A stretch of DNA of 64,000 nt from Rhizobium sp. BK251 (GTDB lineage: Bacteria > Pseudomonadota > Alphaproteobacteria > Rhizobiales > Rhizobiaceae). This document shows, in pieces, positions 23,944-32,817 of this stretch (the stretch's first letter is position 1; the number at the start of each line of letters is the position of its first letter). The stretch covers positions 372,001 to 436,000 of the forward strand of contig NZ_SLUQ01000006.1 in assembly GCF_004345245.1 (NCBI RefSeq), in the 5' to 3' direction. The translations under genes and the position numbers were made by a program. The notes under the pieces are model-generated. The model was not told the origin of the DNA and did not search any database. It saw nothing but the letters and a program-made list of their open reading frames with translations.

Positions 23944-25077
23944 TTATTGCGGGTAAGCGATCTTGAAGGTCGTCGGGTTGTAGTCCGGACCCATGCCGCC
24001 GGTGACCAGCATGTCGGCCGGCGCGTTCGGAAGCACCATGTCCTTGATCTGAAGGTCCGGGTGGATCGAGGGCGTCTCGTCCCCGTCCGTGGTGGCGATC
24101 TGCGCGTTGATCTCATAGGTACAGGGAACTTGCGCGCCGGCGAGCACCTTGAGCGCCACATCGATGGCGGTGCCGCCCATGGCCGGGGGATATCCGACCT
24201 CAAGCATCGGCACCTTGTATTTCAGGGCCATCTGAAGCGGTCCGTTGACATCGGATGTCGTATGCGGCGGGATCTCACCGGGCTTGAAGCCGGCTTCTAG
24301 GAAGGCTTCGATCGAGCCTGGCGTCTGCAGGCCATGCGTGGAGAGCACGGCGTTGATGTCCTTGCCGTATTTCGAGATCACCGCCTGCATGACCTGCTTA
24401 CCCTTGACCGGGCTCCAGTCGGAATAGACGGTGTCCAGGATTTTGATATCCGGATACTGGTTCAAGACCTGCATGGCGGCTTTCACGCGTAGTTCGTTGG
24501 GGCTGGATCCGGCCTGGCCGCCAAGGATCACGATGTTGCCCTTGCCATGCAGCTTTTCGACGATCCACTGCGCAAAGAGGCGCCCCATCATCGCGTCCGA
24601 TGCCGTGACGAAGGTCACGAAATTGTCGGAAGAGACGCGACGGTCGACCATGACGACGGGAATGCCGCGCTCCATGGCGCGCGAGACGGCCGGATCGACG
24701 GCCTGTTCAGTATTGGCGCTGACAACGAGGAGATCGACGCCGCGCGAGATGAGGTCCTGGATGTCGGAGACCTGCTTTGCATCGTCATGGCCTGCGTCAG
24801 TGATCAGCAACTGCTTGATCTGGTCCTTGTGCTCGAAGGCGGCCTTTTCCATCGAGTGCAGCATGACGACGCGCCAGCTGTCGCCAAGGCCGGCATTGGA
24901 GAAGCCGATCACATAGGGGCCGTCCTTCTTGTATTGCGAAGTATCCTTGAAGCAAACATCGAGCGATGGGTTAAAAAGGAAGGTTCGCGGAACACCGGCA
25001 TAGGTGTCGGCGAACGCAGATGCGGTGCTCGACAGCAAAGCGAGCGAAGTAAATATACCGATAACTTTGGTTTTCAT
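23944..25077 (-). CDS. Sugar-type ABC substrate-binding protein, YtfQ-like
   Basis: A periplasmic type-1 (CUT2) binding protein of 377 residues with a signal peptide (residues 1-25, ending SAFA). After a longer N-terminal segment with a Cys (VCFKDTSQYKKDGPY), the fold begins YVIGFSNAGLGDSWRV, close to the YtfQ galactofuranose-binding pattern. The binding protein at 45387 shares this N-terminal pattern. ATG 25077 lies seven bases after AGGAGGAGG. It is the first gene of the long catabolic operon, so its ligand is the key to the pathway; a furanose, cyclitol or glycoside are all possible. Confidence 0.93.
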   Translation of the reverse strand: MKTKVIGIFTSLALLSSTASAFADTYAGVPRTFLFNPSLDVCFKDTSQYKKDGPYVIGFSNAGLGDSWRVVMLHSMEKAAFEHKDQIKQLLITDAGHDDAKQVSDIQDLISRGVDLLVVSANTEQAVDPAVSRAMERGIPVVMVDRRVSSDNFVTFVTASDAMMGRLFAQWIVEKLHGKGNIVILGGQAGSSPNELRVKAAMQVLNQYPDIKILDTVYSDWSPVKGKQVMQAVISKYGKDINAVLSTHGLQTPGSIEAFLEAGFKPGEIPPHTTSDVNGPLQMALKYKVPMLEVGYPPAMGGTAIDVALKVLAGAQVPCTYEINAQIATTDGDETPSIHPDLQIKDMVLPNAPADMLVTGGMGPDYNPTTFKIAYPQ

Positions 25078-25437
25078 GATCAATCCTCCTCCTGTATCTT
25101 AGTCAAACCGCGATGCAACAAAGTATCCATCCCGAAACGATCAACGCCTCAGGGTATGTCTCTCTGTTGACGGCCTGTATTCCTCCCTTAGGAACCGCCG
25201 TGCGATCCGAAGAGAAAGCTAAGGGATGAACCACATCTCTCACAAACCTATAATTATCCAAAATGGATATTTTAGAGCGCGCATTCTATTTCCGCCTCGC
25301 CATACTGAAGCTGTGGGGGAGTGACACGCGCTCAGCATCGGCGGAACAAGACCGTGTGATCGCGCACGCCTCCTCGAGAAAAGCAGCATTGATAGCTTCA
25401 CGTCAGGGCAATCCCTGGCACGGAAGGGAGGTCCAGG
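25078..25437. other. 360-base divergent promoter region of the central operon
   Basis: A region of lower GC than its surroundings between the operon (minus) and the dehydrogenase (plus). It contains an operator-like dyad at 25255-25269 and one extra half-site TATCCA at 25124-25129. A 60-codon frame at 25263-25445 overlaps the dehydrogenase start out of frame and is not credible. Promoters for both directions must lie here. Confidence 0.65.
25255..25269. promoter_or_regulatory. Candidate operator TATCCA-N3-TGGATA
   Basis: TATCCA (25255-25260) and TGGATA (25264-25269) are perfect half-sites separated by AAA, with two further A-T pairs outside a mismatch. A single TATCCA half-site recurs at 25124-25129, close to the binding-protein start. 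It is a good candidate site for the regulator encoded at 26437-28158. Confidence 0.5.
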
Positions 25438-26364
25438 ATGAGTGAAACATTGAGGGTCGGATGGGCCGGCATAGGCAAGATGGGGGCTCCCATGAGCCGG
25501 CGTGTACTGGATGCCGGTTACGCGCTATCCGTATTTGAACCATTGCCGGAGAACCGCGCAACGATTGTCGCGGAAGGCGCCAATGTCGCCCATTCGCTGG
25601 AGGATCTCGCGACCGCCTCCGATGTCGTGGTGTTGACGATTCCGAACGATGCCGTCCTTCGCGATCTGGTGCTTGCCAAGGGCGCCCTGGCGGATGCCCT
25701 GAGACCCGGCCAGATCCTCATGGAAATGAGCACGGTATCGCCCGAAATATCGGCAGAGGTGAGTGCTGCGCTAGGCGCGCGCGGTGTCGCCTATCTTCGT
25801 GCGCCGGTATCGGGCAGCACGATCACAGCCTCCTCCGGGAACCTCTCGGTGATGGTGTCAGGGCCTGATGATGCCTATCGCAAGGTCGAGCCGATGCTGT
25901 CATGCTTCGCCTCACGGCAGTTCTATCTCGGGCAGGGGGAAGAGGCTCGCTATCTGAAGCTTGTCCTCAACGCGCTGGTCGGCGCTACCGCTGCCCTCCT
26001 GGGCGAGGCGCTGACGCTCGGACTGAAGGGCAATCTCTCCGTCGAGACGATGCTGAGCGTCATCTGCGAAAGCGCCGTAGCGTCCCCGTTGATCGCGTAT
26101 AAACGCGACCTGTTGGTCAACCGCAACTTCGACCCGGCCTTCTCCGTCTCGCAAATGATGAAGGATTTCGACCTCATTCTCGCAGCGGCAAAGTCAGACC
26201 ATGTACCGATGTATCTGGCCTCCATGATCCGGCAGCAATACGAAGCCGCCTATACGGATGGGCTCGCCGACAAGGATTTCTTTGTCCTGTTCGAACAATA
26301 CGAAAGGCTGGCGGGTCTTTCGCCACGCGAAGACCGTCCGCAGCAAAATCTCAAGGCGGTCTGA
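25438..26364 (+). CDS. Beta-hydroxyacid dehydrogenase family (3-hydroxyisobutyrate dehydrogenase-like)
   Basis: A 308-residue NAD(P)-dependent oxidoreductase. The Rossmann motif is GIGKMGAPMSRR (11-22), the substrate loop RAPVSGSTITASSG (121-134) and the catalytic Lys174 lies in YLKLVLNAL. Family members oxidise 3-hydroxyisobutyrate or reduce tartronate semialdehyde. GGGAGG lies six bases before the ATG. It is divergent from the central operon and 72 bases ahead of the HTH/binding-protein regulator, so it probably belongs to the same pathway. Confidence 0.92.
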   Translation: MSETLRVGWAGIGKMGAPMSRRVLDAGYALSVFEPLPENRATIVAEGANVAHSLEDLATASDVVVLTIPNDAVLRDLVLAKGALADALRPGQILMEMSTVSPEISAEVSAALGARGVAYLRAPVSGSTITASSGNLSVMVSGPDDAYRKVEPMLSCFASRQFYLGQGEEARYLKLVLNALVGATAALLGEALTLGLKGNLSVETMLSVICESAVASPLIAYKRDLLVNRNFDPAFSVSQMMKDFDLILAAAKSDHVPMYLASMIRQQYEAAYTDGLADKDFFVLFEQYERLAGLSPREDRPQQNLKAV

Positions 26365-26436
26365 ATACACTCTTCAATCTTGCGTTTTCCTGTCTAAATT
26401 CGTTCTGAATGGATGCGCGACGGCGAGGAGACCGAC

Positions 26437-28158
26437 GTGAACGAATACGAGATGCTGCGCGTGATCGACTTCCTGGAGAAGACGCGCCGCCCCTTCAGGG
26501 AGGTCGTGGAGATCTCCGACGACGATGCGATCTGGAGGATCGTGACGTACCTCATAAGATCGCACATTCTGAGCCAGAGCGTTTCCATCTCGACGCTCGG
26601 GCAGGAATCCGGCCTGCCCTACGCAACGTCGATGCGGCTGATTAACCGGCTGATCGACACAGGCTACATCCAGCGGATCGCCAAGGGAACGACAGGAAAG
26701 AGCTTCGCGCTGCAGCCGAGCGATCGTCTACTGACCTCCTTCCAGACATATGCGCGCAAGACGAAGTCGCTGCTGGCGCAAACGCTGGGCCTGCGCGCGG
26801 GCGAAGAGGAGGACGAGTATTATTTCGGGGGGACGCCACTCGGGTCCCAGATCATCCCACCCATGCGCCTGCTGCAGAAGCGGGCGGAGTCGCACGTCGA
26901 ATTGCGATTCCTGCTGAACGACGACAATTACTTCTCCGCCATGCGCAACATGTGGGCGGACTTCCGCAACAACCTTGCCTCCCGCAAGAACTTCGATCTT
27001 CTGCCCTTGCCCGATCTCTATCGGCGTGCGCGCGAGAACGGCAGCAAGCCGGTCTCGGATTACGATGTCATCGCCATCAACATGCCGTGGCTCGGGGAAT
27101 TCGCGGAGAGCGGCATCGTTCGACCCATCGATACCTATATTCAAAAGACCGGCATCAACCCCCTCGACTTCCACCCATCCATCTGGTCCACGGCCACATG
27201 GGAGGGAAAGGACTACGGCGTGCCGGGCTACTGCACGATCGGGATCCTGGCGGCGCGAAAAGATCTCTTTGGCGATGCGGACTTGCCATTCCCAAAGACC
27301 TTCGACGACGTGATCGCCACCGGCAGGCGATTTCATGCACCCGAGAACGGAATGTTCGGGGCGGTCTGGGACGGGGCGCGAGGCATGCCGATCGCGTCGA
27401 GCTTTCTGTTCTTCCTGGGTGCCTGCGGTCAGCCGGCAATTTCGCTCCGGAAGACCCGGTCGGGTTTCACGCTCGATGGTGTCGATCCGGACGAGCTGAG
27501 CTGTACGATCATGTCGGAGGCAGGCTTAGCAGCATTGGACTTCATGCGGAGGCTCCTGGAAATATCGCCGCCCAACATCCTCGAGATGGCCTGGGACCGG
27601 ACGCTCGAAATATTCCTCAAAGGCCACGCGAGCCTTGGCTATTTCTGGACCATGAGGACGGCCCGCTTCGAATATGACGTCCAGTCTGTCGTGAAGCGGC
27701 GCGTGGAATACCTGCCCCAACCCTCCGGGCCGGGCGGCACGAGAGCTTCGCCGATCGGCGGCTTTCTCTTTTGTATTCCCACGAATCTTCCCGACGAACG
27801 CGTTGAACTCGCTGCCGACGCCATTGCCTGGATGGCATCGCGCGAGGCGATGAAGGCCCATGTGAAGAATGGATTTCCGGTCGCGCCCCGTTTTTCGGTC
27901 AGCGCCGATCCGGAAGCGGCGGCGAGCTCGCCAATCGTGCGGTTCGTCGATCAGCTGGCCAAGAAGAACCTTCTCCACACATGGCAGCGCCCCAATATTC
28001 CGCAATACACCACGATCGAAAAGGTGCTGGGCGCCGAGATCCACGATGCGCTTGCCGGAAACAAGTCCCCGAGAGCTGCTCTTGAAAATGCAGCTGCGCT
28101 GATAGAGTCCGGTTTGAAATCCGGGCATAAGAAGAGGCCGAGGCAACAGGCGATCTAG
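26437..28158 (+). CDS. Winged-helix regulator fused to an extracellular-solute-binding (MalE-like) domain
   Basis: A 573-residue protein with no signal peptide. Residues ~40-95 form a winged helix (SISTLGQESGLPYATSMRLI, then a wing before TGKSFAL), followed by a linker helix to ~118. From ~128 the sequence is that of a family-1 ABC binding protein: TPLGSQIIPP, YDVIAINMPWLGEFAESG, ATWEGKDYGVPGY and a C-terminal lobe with MASREAMKAHVKNG. I read it as a cytoplasmic one-component sensor in which the sugar-binding clamp serves as ligand domain. The GTG at 26437 is six bases after GAGGAG; ATG 26413 is a possible longer start with no SD. It follows the dehydrogenase by 72 bases and faces the pentitol locus. 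Confidence 0.85.
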   Translation: MNEYEMLRVIDFLEKTRRPFREVVEISDDDAIWRIVTYLIRSHILSQSVSISTLGQESGLPYATSMRLINRLIDTGYIQRIAKGTTGKSFALQPSDRLLTSFQTYARKTKSLLAQTLGLRAGEEEDEYYFGGTPLGSQIIPPMRLLQKRAESHVELRFLLNDDNYFSAMRNMWADFRNNLASRKNFDLLPLPDLYRRARENGSKPVSDYDVIAINMPWLGEFAESGIVRPIDTYIQKTGINPLDFHPSIWSTATWEGKDYGVPGYCTIGILAARKDLFGDADLPFPKTFDDVIATGRRFHAPENGMFGAVWDGARGMPIASSFLFFLGACGQPAISLRKTRSGFTLDGVDPDELSCTIMSEAGLAALDFMRRLLEISPPNILEMAWDRTLEIFLKGHASLGYFWTMRTARFEYDVQSVVKRRVEYLPQPSGPGGTRASPIGGFLFCIPTNLPDERVELAADAIAWMASREAMKAHVKNGFPVAPRFSVSADPEAAASSPIVRFVDQLAKKNLLHTWQRPNIPQYTTIEKVLGAEIHDALAGNKSPRAALENAAALIESGLKSGHKKRPRQQAI

Positions 28159-28210
28159 GCGATCTCCCTGCCTTGTCTGCCACCTTCGTGCCTGGATGCG
28201 AGGCAGCTGG

Positions 28211-29848
28211 CTAAAAATCGCGCATGGCGCGACAGGCATTTTGAAGGTCGGTGAAAGCCTTGTAGCGCTTGGCGTGGATCTCCGACACCGCTCCCCCCGC
28301 CGGAGTGTGAACGCCGGCGCTGTTGGACAGGCTGGCCATCGCGTCAAGAGCATTGGCAAATGCGCCTGCGGCCATCGCGCCAAGTATTGCAGAGCCAAGC
28401 AGAACCGGCTCTTCCGAACTGGGTGCCACGACAGGTTTGCCGCAGGCATCGGCGAGAACCTGGCGAACAAGGTCATGCTGTCCGGCTCCGCCACTGATGA
28501 CCACGCGATCCACATTCGCCCCGGCATTCGCCTGGACTTCGATGATCTGCCTGAGGCCGTAGCCGATACCGCAGAGGCCGGCCACGTAGAGTGCGACGAG
28601 ACTGTCGAAATCCCGTTCCATTCCGAGGCCGGCAATGACCGCGCGCGCCTGCGGGTCGGCAAATGGTGCGCGATTGCCGAGAAACTCGGGAACCACATGC
28701 AGACCTGACGCCAGCCGCACGACCTCGGACATATCTCCAGCCTTCTCAGCGGCGGCATCGGCAAGCACGACCGGCACGGGTATGCGTCGCTCCGCCGCCC
28801 GGGCGGCCGCCTCGGCCGAAGCGGGATGGAATGAGAGAAGATGGTCGATCGCGGCACCGGCTGCGCTCTGTCCACCTTCGTTCAGCCACATGCCGGGTAC
28901 CATGGCGGAATAGTATGGACCCCACACTCCCGGAACGAAAACTGGCCCGAACGTGGAGGTCATGGTGCAGGATGACGTTCCGAAGACATAGGCAAGATTG
29001 GTTTCCGGCCGGCCGCCGATGCCAACGGTTCCGATGCCGCCCGCATGGGCGTCGATCATCCCCGCCGCTACCGCGGTTCCGGGCTTCAGCCCCATGGCCT
29101 CTGCTGCTGCCTTGGTCAGTCCGTTTCCAAGGGGCGTGCCCGGATCGGCAACATCCGTCCCTATCCGCGAAAAATTCTCTTCTGCGAGTTCGCCCAAACC
29201 GATCTTGTGAAAATAGCTCGGATCCCAGCGCCGTTCATGGGCGAGAAAGGTCCATTTGCAGGTGACCGTGCAGGTGGAACGAGCAAGCGAGCCGCTCGCC
29301 CGCCACGTAAGAAAATCGGCGAGATCGAAGAACTGCCAGGCGGCGGCGAATACCTGCGGGCGGTTCTCCTTCAGCCACAGCAGCTTCGGCGTTTCCATTT
29401 CTGGCGAGATACGGCCTCCGACATATTTCAGGACGTCATGACCGAGCGTGTTGATACGTTCCGCCTGAGCGACGGCGCGGTGATCCATCCAGACGATGAT
29501 GTCGCGACCAGGATCCTCGGAGGAGCCTACGGCGAGCGGCATCCCGCCCTCGCCCAAGACAACGAGGGAGCATGTCGCGTCGAATCCGAGGCCGACGACG
29601 GAAACAGGATCAACACCTGCGGCCAACACGACCTCACGCACGACGGTGCAGACCACGTCCCAGATCTCCGTGCTGGATTGCTCGACCATCGCGCCTGGCT
29701 CGCGGAATATCGAGATGTCGCGTTTGGCGACGGCAAGCATGCGACCATCGAGGTCGAACAAGCCGGCACGTGCGCTTCCGGTGCCGACATCGACGCCAAT
29801 GACGTGGGCGGCGACCTTCGGCGCCGCCGTGCTCGGTGTAGTGTTCAT
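28211..29848 (-). CDS. FGGY-family pentulose kinase (ribulokinase-like)
   Basis: A 545-residue carbohydrate kinase. The phosphate-binding GVDVGTGSARAGLFD is near 18-32. WMDHRA near 120 and the second-domain GGQSAAGAAIDHL and SGGAGQHD motifs follow the FGGY pattern. The length fits the group that phosphorylates D-ribulose and related pentuloses. It ends the operon after a ribitol-dehydrogenase-like SDR, so a pentitol would be oxidised to a pentulose and phosphorylated to a pentose-phosphate-pathway intermediate. L-ribulose or D-xylulose as substrate cannot be excluded. Confidence 0.9.
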   Translation of the reverse strand: MNTTPSTAAPKVAAHVIGVDVGTGSARAGLFDLDGRMLAVAKRDISIFREPGAMVEQSSTEIWDVVCTVVREVVLAAGVDPVSVVGLGFDATCSLVVLGEGGMPLAVGSSEDPGRDIIVWMDHRAVAQAERINTLGHDVLKYVGGRISPEMETPKLLWLKENRPQVFAAAWQFFDLADFLTWRASGSLARSTCTVTCKWTFLAHERRWDPSYFHKIGLGELAEENFSRIGTDVADPGTPLGNGLTKAAAEAMGLKPGTAVAAGMIDAHAGGIGTVGIGGRPETNLAYVFGTSSCTMTSTFGPVFVPGVWGPYYSAMVPGMWLNEGGQSAAGAAIDHLLSFHPASAEAAARAAERRIPVPVVLADAAAEKAGDMSEVVRLASGLHVVPEFLGNRAPFADPQARAVIAGLGMERDFDSLVALYVAGLCGIGYGLRQIIEVQANAGANVDRVVISGGAGQHDLVRQVLADACGKPVVAPSSEEPVLLGSAILGAMAAGAFANALDAMASLSNSAGVHTPAGGAVSEIHAKRYKAFTDLQNACRAMRDF

Positions 29849-29904
29849 GGTCTCTGGCTCTTCCTAAGTCTTGGCAGGCCTACCGGCGGCTGAAGCTACC
29901 AGCG

Positions 29905-30633
29905 TCACAGATCGACGCTGTTCGGCAAGATCACGAGGTCGCGGACCGTGACGTTGCGTGGCCGCGATAGCATGAACAGAACAGCATCTGCCACTTCCTT
30001 CGGCTGCATCAGGCTGCCATTTGCAAGCGCTTCCTCCATCTTGGCCTTCGGCCAGTCATCGAGCAGTGCCGTTACCACGGGTCCCGGCAGGACTGCGCCG
30101 ACACGCACCCCGTATTGGGCAACCTGGCGGCGTGTCGAATGAACGAATGCCTGCACGGCAAATTTCGACGCGGTATAGATCGGCTCCCAAACCACGGGGA
30201 CGACACCGGCGATGGAACTGGTGAAAAGGATGTCGCCCGACTTCTGCGCGATCATGTGGGGCAGGACGGCATGAACCGAGCGGAAGGCCGCATTGATGTT
30301 GAGATTGAGCATGCGGTCCCAGGCATCCGGGTTACCTTCGGCGACAGCGCCGCCGATGTAAGCGCCTGCGTTGGCGTGAAAGATATCGAGTCCGCCGGCC
30401 AGTTCCAGGATGCGCGGCAGCATCCCGGAGACCTCCTCCGGAGCGAGCAGGTCGACCACAAGCGGCTTGGCGCGATCGCCAAGTTCCCGGCAAAGCGCTT
30501 CAAGCTTGTCCTTGGCGCGGTCGATCAGAACAACGGTGGCGCCTTCCGCAAGCAGCGTACGCGCGCATTCGAGCCCGATGCCCGAGGCCGCACCAGTGAT
30601 GGCGGCAACCTTGCCTTTCATGAGTTCAGCCAT
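29905..30633 (-). CDS. Short-chain dehydrogenase, ribitol 2-dehydrogenase-like
   Basis: A 242-residue SDR with TGAASGIG (13-20), HANAGAY (about 87-93), TSSIAG and YTASK (about 153-157). The overall sequence and the C-terminal VTVRDLVILPNSVDL resemble rhizobial ribitol dehydrogenases, which oxidise ribitol to D-ribulose. ATG 30633 (MAELMKGKVAAITG) is chosen over an open frame extending upstream. It starts 25 bases after the permease stop and lies 56 bases ahead of the kinase gene, which makes the pathway step coherent. Confidence 0.88.
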   Translation of the reverse strand: MAELMKGKVAAITGAASGIGLECARTLLAEGATVVLIDRAKDKLEALCRELGDRAKPLVVDLLAPEEVSGMLPRILELAGGLDIFHANAGAYIGGAVAEGNPDAWDRMLNLNINAAFRSVHAVLPHMIAQKSGDILFTSSIAGVVPVVWEPIYTASKFAVQAFVHSTRRQVAQYGVRVGAVLPGPVVTALLDDWPKAKMEEALANGSLMQPKEVADAVLFMLSRPRNVTVRDLVILPNSVDL

Positions 30634-30658
30634 GACATATTTCTCCCTGTAACGTGCT

Positions 30659-31927
30659 CTAGGCGCGCCCGTGGCTGACACGGGACCGGCGGGCAAGCGA
30701 GTCGACGATGACGGCGATCGCCAGAACCGCGCCCGTGATCATGTAGCGCAAGGACGAGCTGAGATTGAGAAGCGTGAGGCCGTTCGAGATCGCCTGGATG
30801 ACGATAATGCCGAGCAACGCCGAGTAGGCGCTGCCCCTGCCGCCGAACAGGCTGGTCCCACCGATGACGGCGGCCGCGATAGCGTTGAGGTTGACGTCAC
30901 CGGTACCCGCCTGCTGACTCGACGAAGCCAGTCGGGCTGCGGAAAGGATGCCGCCGAGCGTCGCAAGCGTAGAGCATAGCATGAAAGCGCTCAGGTAAAT
31001 CCGACGCACATTTATACCGGATCGGCGTGCGGCTTCGCGATTGCCGCCGACGGCAAATACCGAGCGGCCCCACTTGGTCCTGGTCAGCGCATAGTTGAGG
31101 ATGACGGCCAAGGCCACGAGCAGGCCGAACATCCACGGCACGCCGCGGCCGAGATTGAGATAATAGGCCGCGAATTCCAGTGCGGCCGTCAACACCACGG
31201 CCTTGATCACGAGGGCGCCAAGCGGCTGCGACGAGAGATTGACGGCCTGGCGACGCTTGCGCGTGGCAAAGCCAACGACGACCATGATGACGCCAGGCAG
31301 CAGAGCCAGCAGATACGAGGCCCAATCCGGCATGACCATGATCTGGCCGAAACGCACCAGCGGCGAGGCATATGGCAGATTGATGCTGCCGGTCGGGCCG
31401 AGAATGTAGAGCTGCAGGCCTAGAAGGGCGAGCAGTCCAGCAAGTGTCGCAACGAAGCTCGGCATGCCGAGACGGTTATACAACACGGCATAAAGTGCGC
31501 CGACCACCGCGCCCGTGACCAGAGCGGCAAAGATAGCGCCGATGATCGGCCAGCCTGAATTGACCCAGAGCACGCCGATGATGGCCGAAGCCAGACCGCT
31601 CATCGAGCCGACGGAGAGATCGATCTCGCCGAGCAGCAGCACGCAAACGATGCCCAGCGATATGATGCCGACCGTGGCACAATCGAACAACAGGTTGACC
31701 AGATTGTTCGGCGCGAGGAAGATCGGATTGAGAATGCTGAAGACGGTCGAAATGACGATCAGGCCGACGGCGACCGGCAACATCCCGAGATCGCCGGAGC
31801 GGATGCGATCAGCAAATGCGCGCAGCATGTCGACCACACCTTCATCGTGCTTCACGCGCTCATCGCTGCGATCGAGAGCCTGGCCCTGCGATGGGTTCGC
31901 CGTATCCTTGGACATTTTCGGGCTCAT
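30659..31927 (-). CDS. Sugar ABC transporter permease, XylH/FrcC type
   Basis: A 422-residue CUT2 permease, longer than RbsC types, as in the xylose/fructose group. Residues 1-45 are cytoplasmic and polar. About ten or more spans follow, with LLGEIDLSVGSMSGLAS (about 99-115) and GGTSLFGGRGSAYSALLG near 361-378. The start forms an ATGA overlap with the ATPase stop. A single large permease with a single-domain ATPase matches the FrcBCA layout. Confidence 0.93.
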   Translation of the reverse strand: MSPKMSKDTANPSQGQALDRSDERVKHDEGVVDMLRAFADRIRSGDLGMLPVAVGLIVISTVFSILNPIFLAPNNLVNLLFDCATVGIISLGIVCVLLLGEIDLSVGSMSGLASAIIGVLWVNSGWPIIGAIFAALVTGAVVGALYAVLYNRLGMPSFVATLAGLLALLGLQLYILGPTGSINLPYASPLVRFGQIMVMPDWASYLLALLPGVIMVVVGFATRKRRQAVNLSSQPLGALVIKAVVLTAALEFAAYYLNLGRGVPWMFGLLVALAVILNYALTRTKWGRSVFAVGGNREAARRSGINVRRIYLSAFMLCSTLATLGGILSAARLASSSQQAGTGDVNLNAIAAAVIGGTSLFGGRGSAYSALLGIIVIQAISNGLTLLNLSSSLRYMITGAVLAIAVIVDSLARRSRVSHGRA

Positions 31928-32745
31928 GGGGTGCTCCCGCTCAAATCGTTGCTCTGGCTCGCCTTGCGATCAAGTCGACGCGATACGGCATTCTCGGTCG
32001 CGCCGGTAATGGCCGCGACGAGTTCCTGGTTGGAGGCATCCGGTCTGAAGACACCGTTGTTGCGGCCAAGTCGAAGGACCACGATCCGGTCTGCGACGGC
32101 ACGCACGTCCTCCATGTTATGGCTGATGATGATGACGCCGAGGCCGCGCTCGCGAACGCGCTCGATGAGGTTGAGAACCTCGGCCGTCTGGGCAACGCCA
32201 AGGGCGGCTGTCGGCTCATCAAGCATGATGATCTTCGGGTCGAGCAGCAATGATCGCGCAATCGCGACCGTCTGGCGCTGCCCGCCGGAAAGAGAGGCGA
32301 TCGGTTGCCGCACGGAGGGTATGCGCGCAGCGAGTTCCCTGAGCAGCGTCCAGGCGCGTACTTCCATCGCCACCTCATCGAGGTTCCACGGCGATACCTC
32401 ATGCCCCAGGAAGAGATTGGCCACGACGTCGAGATTCTCGCAGAGCGCCAGATCCTGGAATACGGTCGCGATGCCAAGCTCAAGTGCCCGGCTTGGGCTG
32501 TCGAGGGCGACATGCTGGCCGCAGTACTCGATCGAGCCCGAGGACGGCTGGTGGACGCCCGCAAGTACCTTGATCAGGGTTGACTTTCCCGCACCATTGT
32601 CGCCGACCAAAGCCACCACTTCGCCCGCATGAACTTCGAGTTCGATGTCGGTGAGCGCCGACACCGCCCCGAAATGCTTGGAAATACCGCTTAGCCGCAG
32701 AATAAGACCGCCCTTCTCCGGCATGGGACTCACTTCTCGGATCAT
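31924..32745 (-). CDS. Sugar ABC transporter ATPase, single nucleotide-binding domain (FrcA type)
   Basis: A 273-residue ATPase with one intact nucleotide-binding domain: Walker A GDNGAGKST, signature LSGGQRQTV, Walker B IIMLDEPTAAL and switch IISHNME. It therefore works as a homodimer, unlike the dual-domain ATPases elsewhere in the window. ATG 32745 is used; ATG 32724 (MPEKGG) is possible. It lies between the binding-protein and permease genes. Confidence 0.92.
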   Translation of the reverse strand: MIREVSPMPEKGGLILRLSGISKHFGAVSALTDIELEVHAGEVVALVGDNGAGKSTLIKVLAGVHQPSSGSIEYCGQHVALDSPSRALELGIATVFQDLALCENLDVVANLFLGHEVSPWNLDEVAMEVRAWTLLRELAARIPSVRQPIASLSGGQRQTVAIARSLLLDPKIIMLDEPTAALGVAQTAEVLNLIERVRERGLGVIIISHNMEDVRAVADRIVVLRLGRNNGVFRPDASNQELVAAITGATENAVSRRLDRKASQSNDLSGSTP

Positions 32746-32774
32746 GGCTGACCGCCTTCTTTGAAAATCGGGGT

Positions 32775-32806
32775 GTGCCCGGCCGAGGCAAAGCTCGACC
32801 GGGCAC
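32775..32806 (-). promoter_or_regulatory. Intercistronic stem-loop after the binding-protein gene
   Basis: TGCCCGG (32776-32782) pairs with CCGGGCA (32799-32805). The stem is extended outward by G-C at 32775/32806 and inward, past one mismatch, by CGAG with CTCG. It begins 11 bases after the binding-protein stop and precedes the ATPase gene. Confidence 0.6.
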
Positions 32807-32817
32807 CTTGGGAGGTA

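Noticed and set aside
25263..25445. 60-codon frame before the beta-hydroxyacid dehydrogenase
   Set aside because: It starts inside the operator dyad, has no SD and overlaps the dehydrogenase start out of frame.
27526..28875. 449-codon open frame on the minus strand
   Set aside because: It spans the end of the fusion regulator and the convergent kinase gene, both well supported, and shows no domain.
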